Notes: a model not told the origin generated them from the sequence alone. A DNA stretch of 64,000 bases from Cercis canadensis (GCA_003255065.1 QAOA01001300.1:1564993-1628992), one strand, 5' to 3'; positions 24,501 through 37,897 are shown, counted from the first letter of the stretch. Numbers and translations are program-made.

Positions 24501-27500
24501 CTCTCCTTTATAAAATTTCTTCTTCAATTAAAAAAAAGTCTGTTGTGAATGATTTGCCAGCAGAAGCTTCAATTTGTCTGCTGCTCTCAGAATAGAGGTT
24601 GAAATCTATTCAGTAATTGAGAATGTAACAGTATGATGTATCACACTTCAGTTTGATTGAGCTTCTTCTTTACCTTTACAGTTCCATTGTTATTTCAAAA
24701 CATGATATTGTTTTGGAAGAAGGAAGTTCTTCACCTTTGTGGTTCCTATTGTTTCAGATGACTTGTGTTCGGTTACTTGAGATCCTTCCTATTCTTGTTG
24801 ATCGACTGCACCTGTCATGTGGTGAAGAGCTTCAGAATCCCACAATGCTGGTTGAAAATATATCGGATTTCAGATGGCTTCATGATCTCATGGAATGGGG
24901 GAAGTCATCACTTAAAGTCATAATTGTTTATTGGAAGCGAGCAATTACTTATTTACTGAATCTGTTTAAAGGGTCATGTGGTAAAACTGCTATGTCAACA
25001 ATCATGACCATTGAAAATCTTATTTCAAGTGGTGAGGCTTTTATATATACTTATAGAGGATGATGTGGCTTTTTTCTTTTTCAATTTCTTTTTCTCTTGA
25101 TACCTGAATGCTAGATCATTAATATGTTTTGTTATGATTTTCCCTGTCAATTTAGATGGGCATCCTTTGGAAGAATTGACAGAACAAGTTTCTCGCCTGT
25201 CTGTTTCACTATCTAGGGAAGGGTCTCGTAATTTTAGGGAGGAAAACTTGAAGCCCAAATCTTCAATATCTGAAAGCTTGTCTTTTGAGAGGAAATATTT
25301 TTCTTCAGATGTACATTATTCATCCTTGGAAGGTACAGGTGTGCAAATTGTGAACTCCCAAATGGTGACAAGCAAAGAAAGCCAAGAAAGTATAGTTATC
25401 CTTTCAGATGATGAAGTGGAACCAGAAGTTCTTCCCAATAAGGTCATTCTATCTGATACTGAGAAAGGTCACTGCATTTCTGATGGCAAGAGAATGTCCT
25501 CTGATGCTGATGAAAGCATATTAGATGCTGACACTGCAAAACAGAAAATTTCTTGCCCGATCTCCTCCAAGGGTCTGTTAGAGACTTTCGAGGAACAGTT
25601 TCCTACTGATAATTTCAGCCTTTCTTCTCAGAGCCGTGAATCTGGTAATTTAAGAGACAAACCGTGGGCTGCACTGTTAATTGATTCAAAAGGCCAAGAT
25701 GGTAGGAGAGAAGTATGCTCAAAATCCCAGGATAGGATCAATTTGACCAAGTTTTCTGATGAAGCTGTTGGTGCAAAAAAATTGAATAAAGCTTGCAGCA
25801 GTATGGCTCCAAAATATGTTGAATCTTTGTCTAGTCCTAGCGATAAAATGTTAAGTGATATAGTTCGTGATGCTGAAGATGATCTGCTGGAGACCGCACT
25901 AAAAGCTGTGGGACGTACCCAGCTGCACATCGGAAAGCCTACTTCAGTGTTCAGAAGACAAGTCATTCAACTCAAAACACCTCTTGGAAACAAATCTGGC
26001 CGTTTACATAGATTGGAGGATGCAGCGAAAAGGTTCAAGCCACCAAGGCTGGATGATTGGTATAAACCTATTCTTGAAATAGATTTTTTTGCAATAGTTG
26101 GATTAGCATCCAAAAGGAAAGATGAAAATCGGACTGGAAGCAAATTAAAAGAAGTTCCTGTGAATTTTCAATCACCTGAACAGTATGTGGAGATATTTCG
26201 GCCCTTGGTTTTGGAGGAATTCAAAGCACAACTACATAATTCTTTTCTTGAGATGTCATCATGGGAGGACATGTACTTTGGAAACCTCTCTGTGATGTCA
26301 GTGGAGAGAGTTGATGACTTCCATCTTGTTCGTTTTGTTCATGATGACAGTGATTTGGGTGCATTTAAAAGCTTTTCAGAAAATGACCTTGTTTTGCTAA
26401 CTAAAGATCCTCCACAAAAATCTTCGCAGGATGTTCACATGGTTGGAAAGGTATATTGCCATCTATGTGTCATTCCCTTCATCTGAACAAGTTAATTAGA
26501 AACTGTAAGTTAGGCAATCAACTTTTTAATCTTAGAAATGTACTGATAATCTGGTTGGCACACATTTCCACTTTATTTGCATATCTTATAAGAACATTCT
26601 TGAGTTTTGATTGGTAATCTCTGTGTAGTTTATTCTGCTCATGTCTTGTGAGATGGTAAATTCAGATTTTAACATATAAGTGAGAGAATATGAACATTTT
26701 CTCTGTATGATTTATGAATAACTAAGCAGAAAAGATTAACTGCTTGGTAGACTTTGGCTGAGTGCCAATGTTATCAATAAATCTGGTTGCATGTAAAATA
26801 TAATGTCTCTATCATGCTAAAGCAGCTAATCTATGTTTGCAGGTTGAAAGGCGTGAGAAAGACAATAAAAGAAGTTTAAGTATTCTTCTTATCAGGTTCT
26901 ATTTTCAAAATGGATCCTCGCGTCTAAATCAAGCTAGAAGAAATCTCACTGAACGGAGTAGATGGCATGCATGCCGTATAATGAGCATTATCCCACAAAT
27001 TCGAGAATTTCATGCATTGTCATCAGTAAAAGGCATCCCCTTACTTCCGCTGATTTTGAATCCTGTCAATGATTCTTTTTCTCCTGGCAAATTGAATGAA
27101 GTATATCTCAGTAAGTTGTCCCAACCCTTGCAGCAAACTCTGAGGTCATCCTTTAATGTCAGTCAACTTCAAGCAATAAGTGTTGCTATTGGAGTGGCTA
27201 AAGCAAAGAAAGATTTTGAACTCTCTCTTATTCAGGGTCCCCCAGGTACTTGATCCAATCTCAGCTTATTTTGACCTAGCAAATCTGATGATTTCAGTGC
27301 TTATGATTTCAACTTGTTTGTATGTATGAACTATAGGCACTGGGAAGACACACACTATTGTTGCTATTGTTAGTGGACTGCTTGCTTCTTGTTCACAGAA
27401 GGTGAATTCTGTAAAGAATCCTCTAAATGACAACTTGAATCAGAATTCCTTATGCACGAATTCAAGATCAAGGATTAGCCAGGGTGCTGCAATTGCGAGG

Positions 27501-30500
27501 GCATGGCAAGATGCAGCCTTGGCTAGACAGTTGAGTGAGGATGTCCAAAGCACCTCAAAATGTTTGGAAAATTGTGTGAGACAAAGAGTGCTTATCTGTG
27601 CTCAATCTAATGCTGCAGTGGATGAGTTGGTGTCGAGAATTTCGAGTGAAGGTCTTTATGGCAGTAATGGGAAAATGTACAAGCCTTATCTTGTGAGGGT
27701 TGGAAATACAAAAACAGTCCATCCAAATTCACTGCCTTTCTTTATTGATACACTTGTTGATCAACGTGTGGCAGAAGAGAGGATGCATCCGAGTGGTGGG
27801 AAGAATGATTTAAGGGTAGATTCCTCAGGGGCACTGCGTTCTAATCTAGAGAAATTAGTCGATTCTATCAGGTTCTATGAAGCCAAGCGAGCTAACTTAA
27901 GGGACGGAAATTCTAACTCTAAACATAACCTGAACAATGACTCTCATAGAGGGGATGACAAGGAAATGTCTGATGCAGAAATTGAATTGCAGCTACGAAA
28001 ACTTTATGAACAGAAAAAACAAATTTATAAAGATCTTAGCAATGTACAGGCTCAGGAGAAGAAAGCTAATGAAGAAATCAAGTCACTAAGGAATAAGCTG
28101 CGGAAATCTATACTGAGGGAAGCTGAAATAGTGGTAACTACATTAAGTGGCTGTGGGGGGGACCTTTATGGAGTCTGCTCTGAAACAATGTTGAGCTCCA
28201 AGTTTGGGGGTCCTTCTGAGCATACTCTCTTTGATGCTGTTGTAATTGATGAAGCTGCTCAAGTAAATATGTCTTTGCTCTCTGTTAAAGATTTAATTTA
28301 TCAGCAATATCTTGTTTGATTTTCTGCCTTCTGATCTATCTTTCATGTTGCACAGGCTCTTGAGCCTGCTACTCTGATTCCTCTTCAGCTTTTAAAGTCA
28401 AGTGGAATAAAATGCATTATGGTAATGATACTAACTCTAATTTTGAAACTTCTGGTATAAAGTAGGAAGTTACACTAACCTTTGTTATTACCCAAGGTTG
28501 GTGATCCAAAGCAGCTTCCTGCTACTGTCCTCTCAAATATTGCAAGTAAATTTCTCTACGAGTGCAGTATGTTTGAACGTTTGCAAAGGGCTGGCCATCC
28601 TGTTATTATGCTTACTGAACAGGTATGTTTTTTGCTGTGTTACCCTGCTTGCCCAGTTGACAATTTATGATGTCAATGTCATAAAAGAGTTTTGCTTTAT
28701 AATCTTTATGGTGATTGGATTGGGCAGCATGGATAATCAAGTTATCTGAACCTGAACCTGAAACTGAAGTGTGATAACATAATGCGAACTATTTCATGCA
28801 AAATGTCCAAGTGGATGTGAGAGGGATCATCATATGATTCATGTCCTTGGTTTCTTGGGTGTTAGCATATGATATAACCAAGTTATTATATTTTTAATCC
28901 CTGTATGATTGGATCAAACAATCCAGAAATTGGTGCGCATGGCAACTGAATTTTTTTATTAGGGAATTGGGGGGTGAAAGTAAGAAGATAAAACGATTAG
29001 GGGAGAAATAGTCCATAATTTACTTCTTATGATGCTTAAATTCACCTGATCTTATCTATTATTTTCTACTTTTGGGTCAGTTTTGTGAGTTACTTTTATA
29101 TTTTCCTATTTAGAATTCAAAGTTGAAACCCTTTGTTTATGATTTTTTTTAACATGGCAGTATAGGATGCACCCAGAAATATGCAAGTTTCCTTCATTGC
29201 ACTTCTATGACAACAAGTTGCTAAACGGCAGTCAAATGTCTAACAAATCAGCACCCTTTCATCAGACCAAGTGTCTTGGACCTTATGTATTCTATGATGT
29301 TATTGGTGGTCGAGAGCTCCGTGGAAAAAATTCTGGGTCATTGTCTCTATATAACGAGCATGAGGCTGATGCTGCGGTTGAAGTGCTTAGGTTTTTCAAG
29401 AAGAGGTACAAATGTACAATCTCTTTCTCTTTTTTCCTTCTCTTAATGTGGGTGATTGTTTATAAGACTCTATTTGAATGCTTTTTAAGGTACCCTGCTG
29501 AATTTATTGGTGGAAGAATTGGCATCATTACTCCATACAAGTGTCAACTTTCACTACTACGATCTCGTTTTCTTAATGCATTTGGATCTTCAAACATAGC
29601 TGATATGGAATTTAACACTGTGGATGGTTTCCAAGGTCGAGAGGTGGATATACTATTATTTTCCACTGTAAGAGCAGCAAATGCAAGCTCTGCTGCACCT
29701 GGGATCAATCCAAGTAGTATTGGCTTTGTTGCTGATGTCAGACGGATGAATGTTGCCTTGACAAGAGCCAAGCTATCACTCTGGATTTTGGGTAATGCAA
29801 GGACTTTGCAGACAAACCGCAACTGGGCTGCTCTTGTGAAGGATGCTAAAGAAAGAAATTTGGTTGTGTCAGCAAAAATGCCATATCATTCAATGTTTGA
29901 AACAGCTTCCAAAAATAATCATTTTCCAGAAAACTCTGATATCTGTGCAAGGCCACTGAAGCATGAGAAAAAGGTTAAAGATGCCAGCCAGAATATAACA
30001 CAAAATTTGGTCAATGAGAAGGAAACCTTTGAGAGGAAAAAGCAATGTATTGTTTCTGAAGTACAGGATAGGAATACAGGTAATGAAGATGACAATGCTT
30101 TTTCAGCTCTTGGAAAAGGTGCTCAAAGTAAGCTAAGAAATGCCAAAGATGAATACAGTTTCAGCAAGGAGGAGGACACTTCAGGCCTAGTTGGAAAACG
30201 TGACAACAGAGCCTCTAGTGATGGTCTGCCTACAATCTTAGGTCAGCAGGTTAGTAACAGTGGAAGAAAAGGCAACGATAAAATGAAAATTAGCATGGGG
30301 AGGACGATTTTGGCCAAGAGGCAATCAAAATTTGAGAATTCAAGGAATAATTTAGACCATCCAGAAGAAGAGGCAGGTCGCAGACATAAATTATCAAAGC
30401 TTTCAGTATCAGAAAAACCAAGTATATCTTCTGCAAGGGATAGGAGCAGCAGTCATAAAGAAGTTTCTACTCCCTCGATGGAAAGCTGTGAGAAAGATAG

Positions 30501-31067
30501 AGAGGCAAATGATGGTGGTAGAACTCCCAATCTAAGTAAAGTTTCTGAGAATTCAAAAAGGAAACAACAGCGTGAAGCTGTTGATGCTATTCTTTACTCA
30601 TCTTTGATATCTTCAAAGAAGGCTGAGGCATCGACAAAAGTCCCCACAAAAAGGCCTTTTTCTTCATCTGTTGCAAGTGGGAGTATGAGACCACCCAAGA
30701 CAAGAAATGGTAAACTCCTAAGTCCCTTGCTTACTAATTTTGTATGATGTATTGTTCATAGTTGTTATCATAATACCTTTGAAAAATATATTTTGGAATC
30801 TTGACAGCTTTCTATATTTTCATGTCTATCTTCTATCTTCTGTGGTGTGTGTTTCATTTAATCGCAAGTTTGTGGCATACATGATCTCTATTTTTCTTGC
30901 TATTTCTGAAAAAGAAAAGAAGCTATGTCTTCCGATAAGATCTATGATTGCCAATTAATGTTCCTTAATGCAAATTAAAAGTGGTCTTCTTTTGATTGCA
31001 TTTACTCCCCTGAATTTAGGAATTTGTGTATGTTTCAGTGAGACCAGATCCATCAGCACCGGATTAA
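18518..31067 (+). CDS. SEN1-like superfamily 1 RNA/DNA helicase, very large (At1g16800-like)
   Basis: The gene encodes a predicted nuclear helicase related to yeast Sen1 and human senataxin, which resolve RNA:DNA hybrids and act in transcription termination. Exons: 18518-18651, 19574-19958, 20317-20433, 20517-20596, 21023-21169, 21271-21419, 21505-21635, 21809-21931, 22078-22151, 22618-23208, 23342-23453, 23591-23728, 23953-24270, 24758-25031, 25156-26450, 26843-27245, 27337-28262, 28356-28421, 28497-28622, 29161-29405, 29490-30709 and 31039-31067. The total is 2360 aa with no frame break. Residues 1 to about 1000 form the helical SEN1 N-terminal region. The motor follows: Walker [11 protein letters not shown] near 1487 (split by an intron), VIDEAAQ near 1795, GDPKQLPATV, YRMHPEI, VDGFQGREVD near 1990 and MNVALTRAK near 2035. 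A charged, Lys/Ser-rich tail of about 300 residues ends the protein. The intron after exon 7 starts with GC. The last 29-nt exon is the least certain join. Confidence 0.92.
20951..20980. repeat. poly-C tract with one ambiguous base
   Basis: A run of C in a helicase intron is interrupted by a T and, at 20957, the only N noticed in the window. Homopolymers like this are hard to sequence, so its length is unreliable. It does not touch an exon. Confidence 0.9.
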
Positions 31068-33864
31068 TGAAGGAACAATTGAGCTCCCAGGAGTAAGGTT
31101 GAAGTTTTTTTATTGATCCTCTGATCATTGCCTCAATTCTATGAATTAAGCTGGACATAATTGATGCTTCTCCATCGATGACCTAAAGGTGTGCAGATTT
31201 TTATGGGCTGCAATATGGAGATCACTGGAAACTGTAAAAGGAAGAGATTTCATTTGTCTCTATGGATGTTTAGCCATAACAATAAAGATTAGCTATCTGT
31301 CTATATAGTCGTAAATTTGTGTAAATAAAAGAAATTTTGTTTGATGTAACTGACAATAATTCGATATGTCACTGAGATGTAAAAAATTATAGAGATCTTA
31401 GTTTTTGGACTTAGAAGCATCATGCATTCCCATGTTTAGAGTCATTCAAGTATCTTAAATACTGATATAAAAAGGAAAACATGCCAAATGCCTCGTATAC
31501 TTTTTTTTAAAGACGTGTTCCACCTCATTGGACTCTTAAATGCTTGGTGCTAATAATTTGTATATTGGTGATGAGAAGAACCAATCAAGATTATGAGTAT
31601 GTTGGTGACTGTGTATATGACTGGAGAATTAGTTGGCAATTCACAGTCGGACACAGGGATAGTATAAACATAATATTTGAATGTGTACACATATATAATT
31701 TCACATGCATTCTTGCAGAAGGTCAGAAGGTGCCCATCCTGTGTCCGTCAGCTTATAATCGCATCAATGATAAAATGAGCAGGTTCCATTTTTCTTTCTT
31801 TCTTTCTTTCCCTTCCAATCCAACTTTGTTTTATCTATATATTTGGGACCTATCCTCAATAATTATCTTCATGATTCTCACTTCCTACTCTTTTATTAAC
31901 AATTTCTTACCTGTTTTTGAAGTCAGACAGTCATGTGAACTAGCATTTTCATCGTCAATTTTATTTTTTTGGGGGTATAGAATGTAACAGTTCATATATT
32001 AAGTTAGAAAGAATACGAGCCATCTATTCTCAACCCTCCCAGAGGGTGGAGACAGGTATGAAGATAAGAGACAAAATGTTCTTTGAAAGAACCTAAGGAA
32101 AAGGAAGCAAATGAGTGTGCTTGCTTATAGCTCATTTAGAAAATCTGAGACTGACAAGTCCTGCATCTGCATGCATGTATGTCAGTGATATTACTACTTT
32201 GTGTGGCCTCCCGCTACTGTTACGTACATAAAACACCACTTTACTTGCGAAAAAGGTTGAAACTAGGTAGCTTCCACTAAGTCTGTTAGTCGTATTTGGT
32301 CTTTCTGATTCTTATATGCATGTATTACTGATCAGCTTTCTATTGGAGGTTAGACATTTCATCATTCAATAAGAAAAGGAAATGATAAAGAACGAAAAGT
32401 GTGCAGGTCTCACTTCCCTGCAGAGTGCAGGGTTAATTAATATATTATTAATATGTGGTGTGTCAACAACAACATATACGAAATTCAAATTTGGGGACAA
32501 GAGAGAAAAGATATGTAGGAAGAAAACTTGCTTGCCAGATAGCAACTAATTGACGGCTTCAATTGTCTATGCACAGCAACAAAAAATATTATATTGGTGC
32601 TGAAGTAATGATCGGTTGATCACAGCAACACAGAGTATCACGTGACCTGCACGTGATTCTCATAAATGAATGCACATGTGATCATCTTTCCAAGATGGAA
32701 ATAATACAAGGCAATAGATATCATATAATGATATGTGATGCACAATGAAATGCAGAGATTGAATAATTAACAACAGAGATATGATTTATTACTTATGACA
32801 TTCTCCATAAACAATAAAATACTATTATTCTCACACACACACAAAATTCTCAAAATATACGGCAAGTCTCACACATATATAGTAATGATTAATGAATAAT
32901 GACATGCATATGCATTGAAAATAATGGAGCTTATAATCATTGTGGTGGAGGGGTCCATAAAAAATATAGATGCTTCCATTTGGGAGTCACCGAAGGAAAA
33001 TCTTACAAATATAATTGAAAATGTGTTCATGTTGAGGACAGTTCCTAACGAATTCCTCGAGCTAGCTAAGATAGTTAGTGGATTATAATGGTGAAGAGAA
33101 TGGATCATATGAAACCTGAATCCGTTTCCATTGGTAGGGTTGGGTGAGATGAAATGTGACTATATGCGCTGTTCACTTCACTTTCTATTTGCTCTTGTTA
33201 GTCTCAACTTCCAACGATAATAATCAATATCCATTTGGTATATACATAATATATGGTGCAGCGATGAAGAGGGACCTGACAGTACACCAACTTCCTGCAA
33301 TTATTTTACCCTTGATCAACTCAAGCAGTGCAACTATTTCTAGTTCCCAAAAATTCATGAATTTTGCATTTGCAAGCAGCGCATTCACTCAAGCAGAAAA
33401 ACTGCATTTTATTGCGTAGAGATAATTCTCTAATCGTTTATACGTTCTCAATTAAAGTGTATTGTTATTTTAGATGTTGCTCGCAATTAGGTAATTAAGT
33501 ATTCATCCTAATTTTTAAAAACAAGCTAATTATCCCAAAGTTGTTGATTTATACATGTATGTTGTGACCTATAAGTAAAGCAGGACTATCTCAATAATAG
33601 GTAGACATATATCATTATTAAAGAGAGGAGTCAATTTGTTGAGCCCGGCAAAGAAGGGAGAAGCTAGTGATAATCTTTGTGCCAAATTAATTCAATACTA
33701 CTATTACTATTACTATTATTATGTAGGAGGACGTGAACACAAATAAACTTGAATTTCGCCTTGTACTTAATTATATGCTTGTCAAATTGATGTCAACTCA
33801 TGCCATCCATTATAAGTAAACTTTCTTTTTTGTGCACCACTTCCAGAAAGGTTGAAGCAGAAGC

Positions 33865-33898
33865 AAGAGAGAGGGAGAGAGAGAGAGAGAGAGAGAGA
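33865..33898. repeat. (GA)n microsatellite
   Basis: A GA-rich run with one interrupting GGG, intergenic. GA tracts can also act as GAGA-type promoter elements, but no gene start lies close by. Confidence 0.9.
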
Positions 33899-34802
33899 AT
33901 TTTTACTTGGTCTCTGTATAATGCAAGTATGCCCATGTGAACAGAGGAAGGGGTAAGTAAAGCCATAGATTAAGAAAAGCTAACAGCAAAATGAGGGGAA
34001 AAAATAGAGAGAGACAGAGTGAGAGGAAAGCCTTAGCTCCGCCAAAACAATAAATTAAAGTTATAAGATAGTATCATACACTTGTTCCAATAAATATAAA
34101 TATTGGTAACAGTAAGTAAGCATAAGAAATTAGAGGTAGCTAGATCCGAACTCTGAAGAAGCATTAAGTAAATCAAAGTCTATGTACAATTTGTGCATCC
34201 TGTTGGATCGGTTTGACCAAATAATTAGCATTCATAATTACTTCTGGTACATAATATTCCTTACTATTTAAATGCAAATGGGCCTCGTGATTTACATTTT
34301 ATTTCCTTATATGTTACTATTTGATTAGTGTTCCATTCATGGGGTGAACGGATCAAGTGCTGCCAAACGCACAAACCGGGCACTATTATAACATTTTTAA
34401 TTTGGGAAAACCATGAACTTGTCCTTTGAGAAAAGGAATTATATTTGCTAATTCAACAACTTAGGAAAATATATTTAAATTAGAGAACTGAGCATATATA
34501 TATATATATTAATGCTTTTTTAGACCACAGTATAGATTCATTTTTTATATGTCAAATTTTGTGATTGGTTTGTGACTTGCAAGTCTCATTGTCAAATGCC
34601 ATCTCTTTTTTCAGAAAAGTAACTTGGGTAAATGTTAATTGTGTGATTATCATTTTATTATGTTGTAGTTTTCTTTTATTTTTCTTCTAGCTATATATAA
34701 ACATTGATTTTTCCATATACGTAATGCTTAATTAATTAGTCTCTTCTTATCATATACCAAGCTTAATAATTTCTTCCTAAACAATAGTTTTAAGTAATAT
34801 AG

Positions 34803-34808
34803 TGTCTC
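34803..34808 (+). promoter_or_regulatory. possible auxin response element TGTCTC
   Basis: An exact TGTCTC, the ARF-binding core, lies about 0.9 kb upstream of the first SAUR gene. A six-base match at this distance is weak evidence. Confidence 0.2.
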
Positions 34809-35720
34809 TATCTAGTAGAGTTAATTTGTAGTAGAACTCTTACATTTCGCCAAAAAATGAGAAAGCTAAAGTAAGAACGAAGCTATCTACATTAAGAAAA
34901 TGTTTCTCAATGCATGGATATGACATTGAAAGAGTAATAATTTTAGTGCAAGTCAAACAAAATAGATTTTTTGAAAGAAAAGTTGATTTTATGATATTGA
35001 ATAAAGAAATTAGGGCTTCCATGTTGTGTTTGTGAAACTAAGATCATGTCAACCTGCTGGCTTGCTGTTTTTATGTAGCATTTGTTGTATAAAGAAATGG
35101 GGAATTCACATGGAAATCACTGAGTGCCATCTTCCATAATCTTCTAAACACTAAGTATCCAATAAAAAAAGCAACAATGATTCAAGATGCCAATATATAA
35201 ATAATCTTAATATATATACAGGTAACAGACAAAGAGTTAAGAGTAAGAAATTTTGAAAATAATCTTAGATGCCTTTTAGCTTTTGACTGCCAAGCTAGTT
35301 AGTCATCGCTACAGAAATTAATAATTAATTAGTACATAACAATAGATAAGGAAGTACGAACATTTCGATGAATTAGCCTAAAATTTCAAACTATTTAGTT
35401 AAGCTGTAAAGAAATTGGTAAGAACTCAAAAACCAATGGTAGTGAGGCTTGAGAAGCTATCAAAGTACATACCTTGGGATTAAATAAACATAACTTGTGA
35501 TGGTTCTGATTCTTGAGGCAGTTGCACCTGCAACCGACGCACCCTAACTTCAATTATATAATTGGTAGATAATATAAAACCAATTTAGGAATAAAATATT
35601 GAGTAAATTAAGAGAGGCCAGCGTCTTGACCTTCCTTAAATCCTTGCTCCACCACCCACTTGAGATTCACACAAGAGAGTCAGAAATAGGGCATCCAAAC
35701 CACAAATTAATACGTACGCC

Positions 35721-36254
35721 TTGATGGATTCAAAGAAGTCTAACAAGATCAGAGAAATTGTTAGGCTTCAACAAATCCTCAAGAAGTGGAAGAAGGTTGC
35801 AAATGCTTCCAAGAACAGCTCTGCCTCCTCTTCAGCTACCACCACCTCAAGCAGCAGCAATGGCAGTGGAAGTAAAGGCATAAAGTTCTTGAAAAGAACT
35901 CTGTCATTCACGGATGTTTCTTCTTCAAATTCAAACGATGTGGTTCCAAAAGGGTTTCTTGCTGTTTGTGTTGGAAAAGAGCTCAAGAGATTCATTATTC
36001 CAACCGACTACTTGAGTCACCAAGCATTTGTAATGTTGTTGCGTGAAGCCGAAGATGAGTTTGGTTTCCAGCAAGAAGGAGTGCTCAAAATTCCATGCCA
36101 AGTGTCAGTGTTTGAGAAAATCCTGAAGGTGGTCGAAGAGAAAAGAGAAATCTTGTTGTCACATGAATGGTTTAATGCAGATAAGGACAAGATTGGTTGT
36201 TTCTCATCAGATTGTGAGGTTACACCCTCTCCTCATGCTCAAATGTGTAGATGA
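35721..36254 (+). CDS. SAUR-like auxin-responsive protein
   Basis: The gene encodes a small auxin-up RNA protein. SAURs promote cell expansion, partly by inhibiting PP2C-D phosphatases that restrain plasma-membrane H+-ATPases (family knowledge). It is a single exon of 177 aa, as is usual for SAURs. The N-terminus is basic (KIREIVRLQQILKKWKKVA), followed by a Ser/Thr-rich spacer around residues 35-75. The SAUR core runs from about residue 76, with VPKGFLAVCVGKELKRFIIP, the YLSHQAFVMLLREAEDEFGF segment and GVLKIPC. A tail of about 40 residues has no clear motif. The start has two consecutive Met codons. An unrelated-looking SAUR lies 0.8 kb away in convergent orientation. Confidence 0.92.
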   Translation: MMDSKKSNKIREIVRLQQILKKWKKVANASKNSSASSSATTTSSSSNGSGSKGIKFLKRTLSFTDVSSSNSNDVVPKGFLAVCVGKELKRFIIPTDYLSHQAFVMLLREAEDEFGFQQEGVLKIPCQVSVFEKILKVVEEKREILLSHEWFNADKDKIGCFSSDCEVTPSPHAQMCR

Positions 36255-37028
36255 TGGATCAATTATAAATTACTTCTCGAGTCATCAGAGCATTGATAGA
36301 GAAAAAAGGACTTAATTAGACGATTATTTAGACTTGATCAATAAGCTAGTTAGTTTCCCTTTTGTTTTGATATAGTTTATAAATTAATCATCAATCACAA
36401 ACAATTTGATGCCTTATTTTGTGTATCTATCTTTTTTATTTCAAAAGACATCCAATGCTTCTGCTGAAATCTCATCTGATTGACTATGTATTGTAGTAAA
36501 CAATAATATCTTGCTATATATTGATCTTCTTCTTTTTCTTCTTTCTCTCCATATATAGGATTATGTTTAATATATATTCTCATAAATTTAACGAAACTGT
36601 TTGTGGGAAAGGTCGTCATATATTTTGACTCAGTGATGATCCTCATAATGACAAACACCCTCCTTCCCTCGTCTTCAAAAAAAAAAAAAAAAAACTACCT
36701 TGTGCACTTCCATTAATTATTACAGGCATGGTTGCAATAATTAATTCCACATCTTATGTGGATAAAATGTGATCCGAAATATGCGGAGTCCTCCAGCAAA
36801 GAATTTGATGATCCTAGTTTTCATAATATTTTAATCAAATGATGAACCATATATATAGTAATAGTAGTGAGTGAGTGAGAATCAGAAATACTGAAATATA
36901 TATAAATTTAAATCTCAGGATCACATATATATAGTACAAATGTAGTGTACCATTAATGGCACTCTGTAATATAAAATCTTGAAACAGAAACAGTAAACAG
37001 AGGTGGTGCATGCATGGAAGAAGGTTAT
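36255..37028. other. spacer between convergent SAUR genes
   Basis: AT-rich DNA holding the two 3' UTRs, with a poly-A run near 36678. No gene is seen. Confidence 0.6.
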
Positions 37029-37511
37029 TTAATGGTATGGCTTCTTACGTTGTTTCTTGGTGCTCTTAGAGAAACATGTCATGAGAATTTGCTCAAAATC
37101 CTCTTCTTCACATGGGATTTTAAGAGCACCATCATGCTCACACCCAAATTCCTCAGCCACCCTTTCCATCAAAACCCTAAACTCTGGCATCGTTAAGAAG
37201 CTTATTGGAATCACAAACCTTCGAAGCTGTGGCCCCACATAAACAGCCAGGTATCCCTTCTGAGTCTGTGACGAACCCCGGCTGGTGCCATCGGACAATT
37301 CTCTGGTAACCGCAAGCATGGACTGCCCTAAATTATCTTGGGATTCCAAGATTGGTTTCCTCCTGATTTTCTGATAATTGCTCGCTGAATTTTGGTAGAG
37401 TTGGTGCTTGATGTTGGTGGCAGCATCTTTAAGAGGGCTTGGGACTTTTGGAGCTGCCAAGGACAAGGACAAGGAGAAGGACAAGCTTGCAATTTTCATT
37501 TTCATGATCAT
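37029..37511 (-). CDS. SAUR-like auxin-responsive protein
   Basis: A single-exon small auxin-up RNA protein on the minus strand. The core is complete, with QKGYLAVYVGPQLRRFVIP, FLTMPEFRVLMERVAEEFGC and GALKIPCEEEDF, then a short basic tail (KSTKKQRKKPYH). The N-terminal 80 residues are poorly conserved. Met codons at 37511, 37505 and 37499 are all possible starts. I extended to 37511, giving about 160 aa; upstream Met at 37562 also stays open but looks like leader sequence. It differs clearly from the SAUR at 35.7 kb, so the two are not a recent tandem copy. Confidence 0.88.
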   Translation of the reverse strand: MIMKMKIASLSFSLSLSLAAPKVPSPLKDAATNIKHQLYQNSASNYQKIRRKPILESQDNLGQSMLAVTRELSDGTSRGSSQTQKGYLAVYVGPQLRRFVIPISFLTMPEFRVLMERVAEEFGCEHDGALKIPCEEEDFEQILMTCFSKSTKKQRKKPYH

Positions 37512-37621
37512 GCATGTATCAATTACACAACCAATATTAATTGCATTTATTAATTTATACAATATATGTAATTAAATGAACAAACAGTTTATCTCTTCTT
37601 CACAAACTTCTTCCCATATAT

Positions 37622-37627
37622 TGTCTC
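37622..37627 (+). promoter_or_regulatory. possible auxin response element TGTCTC
   Basis: An exact TGTCTC lies about 110 bases upstream of the minus-strand SAUR start. A GAGACA, the same core reversed, lies about 275 bases further out. Two cores close to a SAUR fit auxin control but are unproven. Confidence 0.35.
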
Positions 37628-37897
37628 CTTCAATATTTACAGCCATCTCTCAAACTCCTATATATCAATTAGAAGAAAAACAGGAAATGAAAAAAATCAA
37701 AAGAAATTATAATATGCCAAAGTTTATGAGAAAATAAATTATATGGACATATCATTGGGGTGGTATAACTAAAGCGGGTGAACTGTAGAGTGGGGTTATG
37801 GAATGCATGGAGAAAGAGAAATAAAGAAGGCTAATAATTCGATCGTATCATTGCAGAGGAGGAAAGGTTCTTTGGTAAAGAAACCTTTTCTCTGCGA

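Larger units (their letters stand above)
31068..35720. other. intergenic region, helicase 3' end to first SAUR gene
   Basis: About 4.6 kb of AT-rich DNA. The left part is the helicase 3' UTR. It contains a short inverted pair around 31643-31747, a (GA)n run near 33870 and a (TA)n run near 34497. I see no conserved coding stretch. The right end should hold the SAUR promoter. Confidence 0.65.

Noticed and set aside
32869-33419. Opposed short open frames in the helicase-SAUR spacer
   Set aside because: No conserved motifs and compositions expected from AT-rich DNA. I could not support either as a gene.
35768-35995. Minus-strand frame rich in Leu/Glu within the first SAUR gene
   Set aside because: Antisense shadow of the Ser-rich SAUR N-terminus.
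35721-37511. The two SAUR genes as a recent tandem or inverted duplicate
   Set aside because: Outside the short core domain their sequences differ completely, so they are old, separate family members.
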